Shown here piece after piece: positions 5,966 through 11,994 of a DNA stretch of 11,994 nucleotides. The number at the start of each line of letters is the position of its first letter. The first letter of the stretch is position 1. The stretch comes from an uncultured Lachnospiraceae bacterium (GTDB lineage: Bacteria > Bacillota > Clostridia > Lachnospirales > Lachnospiraceae), in assembly GCA_934434905.1 (NCBI GenBank), contig CAKSAI010000069.1, forward strand, positions 1 to 11,994. The letters are read 5' to 3'. The position numbers and the translations under genes are program-made. The notes under the pieces were generated by a model. That model was given only the letters and a program-made list of their open reading frames with translations. It did no database searches and was not told where the DNA came from.

Positions 5966-8944
5966 CTTGCCCTGGGTATTCTTTACTCCGGAACCGGAGC
6001 CTTTGTTTTCCGCAGAGAGCAAGGATACCGAAGGGCCTACCAGTGTTCCCGAAGCGCTTGCTCCGGAAGCGATCTTAACGCCGGAACCATCGTCCACACG
6101 GAAATTGCGTATCTTTCCGGTCGTAAGCGGATCGCTCACGCAGTTATTCATAAAGATTCCGATCGCACCGGACTCATTATAGGCAGCTTCGCCGTTTTCC
6201 TTATCTGCTGCAAATTTAAGGTTCGATGAAAATGTCACGTTCTGCGTCATATCGCTGGTACGATACAGGGTGGCATCCAATGCGGAACCCTCTACCTTTA
6301 TCACCAGCGTCAGCTCCGTACCCGCTTCTTTTCCATCTAAGAAGGTCGTTGTTCCCTGATAGACTTCACGTCCTACCTCACCTAAATAAGAAAGCTGTCC
6401 GCCCAGATACCCCCACTTATAGAGCACCAGGTCTATTCGCTTTGGATTTTTCTCTCCCATGGTGCTGTAATTTCTTCTCGCGATCAGCGCCCAGCCGTTG
6501 GTGGCGTCATTCGCGTTTCCCACCTCGGTAATACGGAACAAAACGCCGGTGGAGAGATTTCCGTTATCATCAATGGTCATATCCAAAGATGTGGTAAAAT
6601 CGTTGACTGTCAGGTTATTGACCATGATCTTTTTTGTTCCTGCCGATGTGGCAGTGATATAACCATCCTTTTCTGCTACTCCACCCGAACCGCTGTAAAC
6701 GGTATAGCTGGAAAGATAGGAAAGATCTGTCACCTCCGTAGAAGGGGTAATCGGTTCTGAAACCGCGAACCCGGTAACCATTCCCTGCCCCGTCATCTGT
6801 ATTCCGATCTGTCCCTTCTCATAATAAATATTTCCATAGGAAGGATAATTTTTCTCTACATCTGTGGCGTTCTTAAGATCCACTACCATCGTCTCGCTGA
6901 TGAGGGACGGATTATTTCTGTTGTAATAACAAGCGGTGAGTTCGCTGCCTGTTACATTCACGGAAAGTACCAGCTCCTGGCCCGCTGCATCCGCTACATT
7001 GTCTGAATAGCCGGTGAGTGGTACCGTACTGGCTTTGGATCCCACCGTCCCCAGATACGTATACTTTCCGTCTATCTTGCCGTACTTGTAAACACATATT
7101 ACGACACGGGCATGATCTCCGGTATTTCCGGGTGTCTTATAAAGCACCGCCGCATAGCCTTCCATATCGTTGGTTCCCAAGGTTTTTGCATCCTTCGCGA
7201 TCTCCTGGACACGGAAGGCCATACCGATCCGCAGCGTTCCTTCTTTACAGATCTTCACTGCAAGCTCTGCATGGAAGCCTCCTACCGTAACGCCGTCAAG
7301 AAATGCCCGGTGCGTACTCCCATTGTCGGAAATCAGCATATTATCCGCAATCTTAAGCCCTGCCGATGAGGAGGAATAGTAGATATAATTATCAAAATCC
7401 TTTGCGTAGGCTGTCACACCATTTCCTGCGATTGGCTGTCCGGCCTCCATATCTGTAAGCTTCACAATACTGCCTGCCATCGCCTGGGTAACGCGATTGC
7501 TCTCCCTTGCGGAGGTATAACCCTTCTCATCCTCCTCGCCCTCTTCTGTGGGCAGCGTGATGGAAGTACCTGTATTGGTAATACTTATGTTTGAAAACGT
7601 CATATTCCCATTGGTGAGGATTCCCACGGCTCCGCTGGGGTAATACGCGTAATCCGGAAACGCAGTCTTTAAGTCATAGCTGACCGCAGCAAGCTGCTGG
7701 GTTCCGTTATAGACGGTAATAACAAGATCCCTGTTTTTCACAGAAACCGCCAGTGTCAGCGTATAATCCGTTCTGTCCTTATCCAAAACACCCGTTTTCT
7801 TCGTGTACAGGTTATAGGATGCGGATGACGATGTTCCATGGCGCACGATGATCTGGAAGTTATCGAAGCCCACATTGGAGCTTCGAACCAGGACTACCGA
7901 GTATCCATCGCTTCCAAATGCCGCATTATCATAAGTATCCGGCTGTATGCGGAAGCTCAGCCCGCCGTATATCAGACCTGACGCATTGGACTTGATGTCA
8001 ATGGAAGCGTCAAGATTCGTCATGGTCTTCGTATAATTGAGATATGCCTTGTTCTGCGTGTTGGTAAAGGCAATCGTCCCCGCCTTCTTATTAAAAGTAA
8101 TAAGATCTGCCTTTGGCGTATATGGTGTCCAGTTTTTGTCGCTGTATAAGCCGATGAGCTGCTGGTTATTTGTGGTAATATCATAATCCTTGTACGCATT
8201 GTCCTCATCGCCGGGATCTTCGCCATCGGATGGCAATGTGATGGCCGCGCCTTTATTGACCACGCGCAGATCTCCAAAAACATGCTTTCCGTTGGCCACC
8301 AGGGAAACGCCTCCGCTTCTGTACCCCGTCACGCCCGCAGCGCTGTCGAGCTCTTCCAGTTTATACAGGATGCCTGACGCGATAGCCGTGCCGTCCGTAT
8401 ATGCAAGGTCTATCCTGAGATTTTTTGCCTGGACAGCGACATTCATCGCGATCTTTAAGCTGGTGTCCCCTGTTATGTCATAGGTCGTCTTAAATTCCTT
8501 CTTATTTTTACCTCCCTCCGTCACCCGGACAACCAGATTCAATTTATTCTGACTGTTCGCGCTTCTGTTGATATACACCAAATACTCGCTGCCGTTAAAA
8601 TTCGTCGTAGAAAAATTCTCCTTCTGAACGAATAAGCCTATGCCTGCATAGATCAGCCCGGTAGCGGGAACGTTGCTGGCTATCGTTGCAGAAGCCTCCA
8701 GGTCGGTCAGCTCTGTGGCATAATTCAAAAGTGCCTTCGTCTGACCGCCTGTGCAGGTTGCAGTTTTGGCATTCTCATCAAATTCATAGGTATAACTGCC
8801 ATTGCTTTTTACCGTATAATTGTCGGTATCATACAAGCCAGTCAGCTCCTGCGACGTGTCAGCGGATGCCGGTATTACCACGTTTGTAAGAATCATCGTG
8901 CCAACCAGCAGGGCAGAAAATGCCGCAGCTAATAGTCTCTTCAT
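5852..8944 (-). CDS. Wall-anchored surface protein with four duplicated beta-rich domains
   Basis: 1030 residues from the ATG at 8944; an upstream in-frame ATG at 8950 lies only two bases from the AGGAGG and is less likely. A signal peptide runs to about residue 28 (…IPASA, then DTSQE). Two related domains, about 33-231 and 260-458, share an 'LNY…GLIY.G' core and an end reading 'ITLP', followed by an acidic linker. Two more, about 503-730 and 740-950, share a 'Y-L-G-x-V-G' segment near 630 and 853. All look beta-rich, like laminin-G/concanavalin-type jelly rolls, but no named family was recognised with certainty. The C-terminus has VPGTG-D (994-999), a hydrophobic helix and KRKRR, a sortase-type anchor. 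No catalytic motif was found. The most likely role is binding of arabinose-containing polysaccharide at the cell wall, inferred from fold type and operon position. Confidence 0.82.
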   Translation of the reverse strand: MKRLLAAAFSALLVGTMILTNVVIPASADTSQELTGLYDTDNYTVKSNGSYTYEFDENAKTATCTGGQTKALLNYATELTDLEASATIASNVPATGLIYAGIGLFVQKENFSTTNFNGSEYLVYINRSANSQNKLNLVVRVTEGGKNKKEFKTTYDITGDTSLKIAMNVAVQAKNLRIDLAYTDGTAIASGILYKLEELDSAAGVTGYRSGGVSLVANGKHVFGDLRVVNKGAAITLPSDGEDPGDEDNAYKDYDITTNNQQLIGLYSDKNWTPYTPKADLITFNKKAGTIAFTNTQNKAYLNYTKTMTNLDASIDIKSNASGLIYGGLSFRIQPDTYDNAAFGSDGYSVVLVRSSNVGFDNFQIIVRHGTSSSASYNLYTKKTGVLDKDRTDYTLTLAVSVKNRDLVITVYNGTQQLAAVSYDLKTAFPDYAYYPSGAVGILTNGNMTFSNISITNTGTSITLPTEEGEEDEKGYTSARESNRVTQAMAGSIVKLTDMEAGQPIAGNGVTAYAKDFDNYIYYSSSSAGLKIADNMLISDNGSTHRAFLDGVTVGGFHAELAVKICKEGTLRIGMAFRVQEIAKDAKTLGTNDMEGYAAVLYKTPGNTGDHARVVICVYKYGKIDGKYTYLGTVGSKASTVPLTGYSDNVADAAGQELVLSVNVTGSELTACYYNRNNPSLISETMVVDLKNATDVEKNYPSYGNIYYEKGQIGIQMTGQGMVTGFAVSEPITPSTEVTDLSYLSSYTVYSGSGGVAEKDGYITATSAGTKKIMVNNLTVNDFTTSLDMTIDDNGNLSTGVLFRITEVGNANDATNGWALIARRNYSTMGEKNPKRIDLVLYKWGYLGGQLSYLGEVGREVYQGTTTFLDGKEAGTELTLVIKVEGSALDATLYRTSDMTQNVTFSSNLKFAADKENGEAAYNESGAIGIFMNNCVSDPLTTGKIRNFRVDDGSGVKIASGASASGTLVGPSVSLLSAENKGSGSGVKNTQGKVPGTGDYVKENMISVGLATGLAGIVIVAGILAKRKRR
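6095..7438 (-). repeat. Second domain pair of the surface protein
   Basis: These two domains of roughly 210-230 residues are related. The first has 'YGKIDGKYTYLGTVG' and the second 'WGYLGGQLSYLGEVG' at the same relative place. Each has an upstream 'FR(V/I)' strand followed by a small disordered-looking loop and an 'A(A/L)…Y/R' strand, and a downstream 'L.V.V.GS.L.A..Y' strand. They are protein-level duplicates, clearly diverged in DNA. Confidence 0.65.
7571..8848 (-). repeat. First domain pair of the surface protein
   Basis: These two domains of about 200 residues align along their length. 'KALLNYATELTDLEASATI' is matched by 'KAYLNYTKTMTNLDASIDI', 'GLIYAGIGLFVQ' by 'GLIYGGLSFRIQ', and 'NKGAAITLP' by 'NTGTSITLP'. 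Each is followed by an acidic linker (SDGEDPGDEDN and TEEGEEDEKG). This shows a tandem duplication that included the linker. Confidence 0.75.
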
Positions 8945-8952
8945 TTTCATGT

Positions 8953-8958
8953 CCTCCT
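8953..8958 (-). promoter_or_regulatory. Ribosome site that decides the surface-protein start
   Basis: AGGAGG on the minus strand lies two bases from the first in-frame ATG (8950) but eight bases from the second (8944). The second spacing is normal, so the protein should begin MKRLL rather than MKMKRLL. Confidence 0.7.
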
Positions 8959-8960
8959 CT

Positions 8961-10508
8961 CTATTTTTCGGATAATAGTCTTAACACTCCGGGAGTAGTT
9001 GCTGTTACGGGCCAGCCGTCCTCTGTCCAGAACATCTGGCTTATTGCCACCAGACTGGACGATGATTTGCCATCGTCATACGTCTTAAAATATTCCGTCA
9101 CATGATAATAGGAACCGTCCGTATCTGTGAGTATCGAGGAGTGCCCGCACTTTGTGAAGCCGTCGCGATAGGCGTTTACTGCACTGGCTCCCTGCTCCAT
9201 CATGCTCACACCATCCCGGTCAAAGAAGGTACCGGTAATATTCTTGCTTCTTCCCACACCGTTCCAATATCCGGTGGAAAAGGATCCGCAGGCACAGAAC
9301 AGATAATAATAATCGTCGTGTTTTATCATATATCCGGCTTCCGGCCCCTTTCTGGTCTGCGCTGCCGCAAGACTGTAAACAGTGGTATCCTCGGTATCCA
9401 GCATCAGGGTGTCCGGGTCGATCTTTCTCATCTTGATGCCGCTCCAGTAGGAGCCATATACAAGCCAGGGCTGGTTGTCGTCGCCGATGATCACACAGGG
9501 GTCAATGGCATTATAGTCATCACCCGTATACGAATGGAGTACGCTTCCCCTGTCCACCCACTTGTAATCCGTATCATCTGGATCAAGGGTCGTATTTGTC
9601 GCAAGTCCTATCACGGAATTCTGACTTCCCGATGTGGAAATGCAGTAATATACGCAGTAGGTGTCGCCTATCTTATAGATTCCGGGTGCCCATATGGTAC
9701 CGCCCTCCACGCCTGTCACCGGATCGTTCATCCACTCCTCTGACATAGCAGATGGATATACACTGCCAATCCTTGTCCATTCCCGAAGATCCGGCGAAGA
9801 ACGGATGACGATTCCCCCCAGCATAACAACGGAATAATACTTATCCCCGTAATGATATATTTCCGGGCAGGACCAGTTTGTAAGCTCTCCTGACAAATCC
9901 AGCATCTGGGGCAGATCAATATCTCCATCCCCCACCTTGACAAACTCCCAGACCTGATACTCCACGTCACCGCCATAGGGCAGATAATTCTGAATAACTG
10001 CTGTCTCAGCCTCTTTCCGCCCATCCTGCGGTTCTATCGCGAAATCGCTGAGCCGTGAAAAGACCCGGAAGCTCTTCCCATCATCGGAAGCTTCGTCCGC
10101 CTCCAGTTCGAATATCTGCGCGTCCCGCTCTTCCAACGGTTCCAGACACATGGCTGCTCCGTTTTTTTCAGAATCCTTCTTGACGGTAAGATACCGCCGC
10201 TCAGTTGCCATATTCTGAATGTAATAGGAGCTGGAATCAACCGCCACCATCCGCCATATCATGCTCAGATCCTGCTCTTCCTCGTCATACTCCCGCATCA
10301 CCACCAGGGAGCCATCCTGCATCGCAAAATCATTGGCCGCCATCACAAGTCCTGTCGCCTTGTTTCGGATAATGTAATAATCGTAATCCTCCACGACACC
10401 TTCCAGCCTCTCATGCCCGCCCCCTCCTTTGGGGGTACATGCCATAACACTGCCTGCCAACATTATAACAATTCCTCCTACTGCCATCACTTTTCTAAAT
10501 AGCCTCAT
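8961..10508 (-). CDS. Lipoprotein with ricin-type lectin domain and GH43 arabinanase-like domain
   Basis: 515 residues. The lipoprotein signal ends at V-M-A-C (Cys24). Residues about 41-191 form three repeats of a ricin-B/CBM13-like beta-trefoil, beginning 'YYIIRNKATG', 'YYIQNMATER' and 'FRVFSRLSDF', with W-type ends 'IWRMV' and 'VWEFV'. Residues about 205-513 resemble GH43 endo-arabinanases: 'IVIRSSPDLREWTRIGSVYP', 'TIWAPGIYKIGDTYCVYYCIS', 'YNAIDPCVI…WLVYGSYWSGIKM' with pKa-tuning Asp336, 'KGPEAGYMI' with acid Glu390, and 'CGHSSIL' with His456. The first blade reads W-S-C-P-E-I, putting Cys214 (codon 9867-9869) where the general-base Asp of the usual 'HDP' should be. The protein may therefore be inactive and serve to bind arabinan. 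The ATG at 10508 has AGGAG (10514-10518) at five bases. It lies between the sugar-binding protein gene and the surface protein gene, with gaps of 14 and 16 bases. Confidence 0.86.
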   Translation of the reverse strand: MRLFRKVMAVGGIVIMLAGSVMACTPKGGGGHERLEGVVEDYDYYIIRNKATGLVMAANDFAMQDGSLVVMREYDEEEQDLSMIWRMVAVDSSSYYIQNMATERRYLTVKKDSEKNGAAMCLEPLEERDAQIFELEADEASDDGKSFRVFSRLSDFAIEPQDGRKEAETAVIQNYLPYGGDVEYQVWEFVKVGDGDIDLPQMLDLSGELTNWSCPEIYHYGDKYYSVVMLGGIVIRSSPDLREWTRIGSVYPSAMSEEWMNDPVTGVEGGTIWAPGIYKIGDTYCVYYCISTSGSQNSVIGLATNTTLDPDDTDYKWVDRGSVLHSYTGDDYNAIDPCVIIGDDNQPWLVYGSYWSGIKMRKIDPDTLMLDTEDTTVYSLAAAQTRKGPEAGYMIKHDDYYYLFCACGSFSTGYWNGVGRSKNITGTFFDRDGVSMMEQGASAVNAYRDGFTKCGHSSILTDTDGSYYHVTEYFKTYDDGKSSSSLVAISQMFWTEDGWPVTATTPGVLRLLSEK

Positions 10509-10522
10509 AACCTCTCCTCATA

Positions 10523-11896
10523 TTATCTCAAGCTCTTTATCTTATTCATATTCTGCTCGTAGTAATAATTCAGCTTCTGCTCCATCTGATCCGCAATATC
10601 CTCCACCTTAAGAGATGAGTTACGCAGGTTTGTCCATATCTTCTGGGAGCTCATCCAGTTCTCATAATCCGTAAGGCCGGGCACCCACTTGGCAACGTTG
10701 GCTACGCTTCTGCTGATCGACTCGTAGACCGCTGCATAATCCTCTCCCGGCGTGAGCTCATAGAGCAGATTCAGCACTTCCTCATCGCTTGTAATAGGCA
10801 CAGAAGCCGGAAGCTGATTGTTTTCCTTATACCATGTGAAACGCGACTTCCATCCCTCTACTCCGAAGGTCATAAACTTCAGAAGCTCGTAGGCCTCTTC
10901 GGGGTGATCGCAACTCTCTGCGACACAGCCTACATTCACGATCGTCTGTACTCTGCCGGATGAACCTGTGGGGAAGGGATAGGCCAGCCATTCCTGTCCC
11001 AGATCTATATACGACTGATCCTTGACCGTGGCAATGGTCCAGTACCAGTCAAGCTGCATGGCCTGCTTTCCTGTCTTAGGAAGCCAGATACTCTCATCTC
11101 CATACCACTCCAGCTTCTCTTTCTCCGTCGGATTTCCTGCTACTCCACTGTTTAAAAGCTCCAGACCCTTGGCATATCCCATAGCAAGATACGTGGTATC
11201 GAAGGTTCCCTTGTCAGGCGCATATCCATACTGCATAAGATCCGTGGTATATGCGGCATCGTATACATCCCTGAGATAGGAAAGTACGTTATTGCCGAGA
11301 CCATATTGATGTTCATTTGACTTCGTCAGCTTCTCCGCCAATGCATACATTTCATCGATGGTCCAGTCATAGCCGGGAAGCGCTACGTTGTTCTCCTCAA
11401 AAAGCGTCTTGTTAACAAGAACAATACAAGGATACTGTTCCGTAACAAGTCCATACCGCACGCCGTCATAGACGCCGGCCACCTTAAGGCCATCGGAAAT
11501 GCTTCCGATCTCCTCATCCGCGTTATAATACTCGGTGATGTCGGCACACCAGCCGTTGGCAGCCGCAGTTCCCAGATCAAAGGTACAGAATGCGTCGGGC
11601 AGATCCCCGGTGGAAGCCAGATTCTGAAGCGCAGAGCTCCAGGAATTCTGATCGATCTTCACAAGCTCCACATAAATGTTGGGATTTGCCTTCATAAACG
11701 CGTTGGCAAGATGCTGCTGCAGGTCCGCATCAAACCAGGCCGCGAATGTAAGCGTGATATCTCTCCCCTCTCTGGATATCTCGCTGCCTGAATTATCCGT
11801 TTTGCCATCCCCCTGTGTTTTTCCGCCTCCGCAGGCACATAAGCCTGCCATGAGACACACTGTCAGAACCAAAACCATCATTCTTTTGAACTTCAT
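10523..11896 (-). CDS. Sugar ABC transporter substrate-binding lipoprotein (family 1 type)
   Basis: 457 residues from the ATG at 11896. A lipobox L-C-A-C gives lipidated Cys22, followed by a G/D/S-rich linker. The mature protein has the usual family-1 carbohydrate-binding plan, starting 'DITLTFAAWFDADLQQHLANAF' (around 46-67) with 'ANPNIYVEL' next and 'LASTGDLPDAFCTFD' near 93-107. A Trp/Tyr-rich stretch in the middle (WYGDESIWLP…LDWYWTIATV) probably lines the sugar site. It binds sugar or oligosaccharide outside the membrane and hands it to the permeases, the last of which ends 29 bases upstream. A longer version starting at TTG 11902 is possible, but GGAGG (11906-11910) is only three bases from it and nine from the ATG. 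Arabino-oligosaccharide is the likely cargo, judged from the GH51 and GH43-like neighbours; the sequence alone does not show it. Confidence 0.9.
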   Translation of the reverse strand: MKFKRMMVLVLTVCLMAGLCACGGGKTQGDGKTDNSGSEISREGRDITLTFAAWFDADLQQHLANAFMKANPNIYVELVKIDQNSWSSALQNLASTGDLPDAFCTFDLGTAAANGWCADITEYYNADEEIGSISDGLKVAGVYDGVRYGLVTEQYPCIVLVNKTLFEENNVALPGYDWTIDEMYALAEKLTKSNEHQYGLGNNVLSYLRDVYDAAYTTDLMQYGYAPDKGTFDTTYLAMGYAKGLELLNSGVAGNPTEKEKLEWYGDESIWLPKTGKQAMQLDWYWTIATVKDQSYIDLGQEWLAYPFPTGSSGRVQTIVNVGCVAESCDHPEEAYELLKFMTFGVEGWKSRFTWYKENNQLPASVPITSDEEVLNLLYELTPGEDYAAVYESISRSVANVAKWVPGLTDYENWMSSQKIWTNLRNSSLKVEDIADQMEQKLNYYYEQNMNKIKSLR

Positions 11897-11905
11897 CTTC
11901 AATTT

Positions 11906-11910
11906 CCTCC
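11906..11910 (-). promoter_or_regulatory. Ribosome site that decides the binding-protein start
   Basis: GGAGG (AAGGAGG when extended to 11912) sits nine bases before ATG 11894-11896 and three bases before an in-frame TTG at 11900-11902. The ATG is the better start. Confidence 0.7.
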
Positions 11911-11925
11911 TTGAGTTTTATTTTA

Positions 11926-11994
11926 TTATTCCTTAATTCCTACCATATCCACACTCTGCACAAAATACTTCTGCAGAACAAAGTAAAGTGTCAT
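11926..11994 (-). CDS. Sugar ABC transporter permease, MalG type (3' end only)
   Basis: The last 22 codons of an open frame run in from the right edge and end at TAA 11926-11928. The residues T-L-Y-F-V-L-Q-K-Y-F-V-Q-S-V-D-M-V-G-I-K-E match the very common C-terminal end of MalG-like permeases ('…Y.FQKYFV.G…G.VKG'). The position just before a sugar-binding protein gene fits. The Met at the edge is most likely internal. MalG-type subunits pair with a MalF-type subunit to form the import channel; the rest lies outside the window. Confidence 0.72.
   Translation of the reverse strand: MTLYFVLQKYFVQSVDMVGIKE

Overview
The window looks like part of a chromosome from an anaerobic, gut-type Firmicute, most likely a Lachnospiraceae-like Clostridia. 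The evidence is strong AGGAGG ribosome sites, lipobox lipoproteins, a sortase-type C-terminus, and Gram-positive ABC binding proteins alongside plant-polysaccharide enzymes. This is inference from gene style; there is no rRNA or other marker gene. No mobile element, tRNA, rRNA or CRISPR array was seen. There is no gene-free stretch longer than 300 bases.

Left part (1-1447, + strand): the end of a polyamine ABC transporter operon. It holds the last 88 codons of a PotC-type permease and then the complete PotD-type polyamine-binding lipoprotein. The 125-base gap between them carries a long, two-stage perfect-to-near-perfect hairpin (282-352) that lacks the U-tract of a terminator.

Middle (1448-2332, + strand): a single AraC/XylS-family regulator with its own plausible promoter. 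It runs tail-to-tail into the long minus-strand operon, with only 13 bases between the stop codons.

Right part (11994 down to 2346, - strand): six closely packed genes that read as an arabinose-polysaccharide utilisation operon. In transcription order they are the end of a MalG-like sugar permease, a sugar-binding lipoprotein, a lipoprotein with a ricin-type lectin domain plus a GH43 arabinanase-like propeller, and a 1030-residue wall-anchored protein made of two pairs of duplicated beta-rich domains. These are followed by a cytoplasmic GH51 alpha-L-arabinofuranosidase and a lipoprotein with an SGNH-hydrolase-like domain plus a beta-helix tail. Gaps between these genes are 2 to 29 bases. The operon begins off the right edge, so its promoter is not visible.

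How they may work together: surface proteins bind and perhaps process arabinose-containing glycan, the ABC system imports oligosaccharides, and the GH51 enzyme releases arabinose inside the cell. The main surprise is that both extracellular 'enzymes' appear to lack catalytic residues. The GH43 domain has Cys where the general-base Asp is expected. The SGNH domain has Tyr and Leu where the oxyanion-hole Asn and catalytic His are expected. Together with the multi-domain wall protein, this suggests a glycan-capture apparatus rather than a purely degradative one; that reading is a hypothesis.
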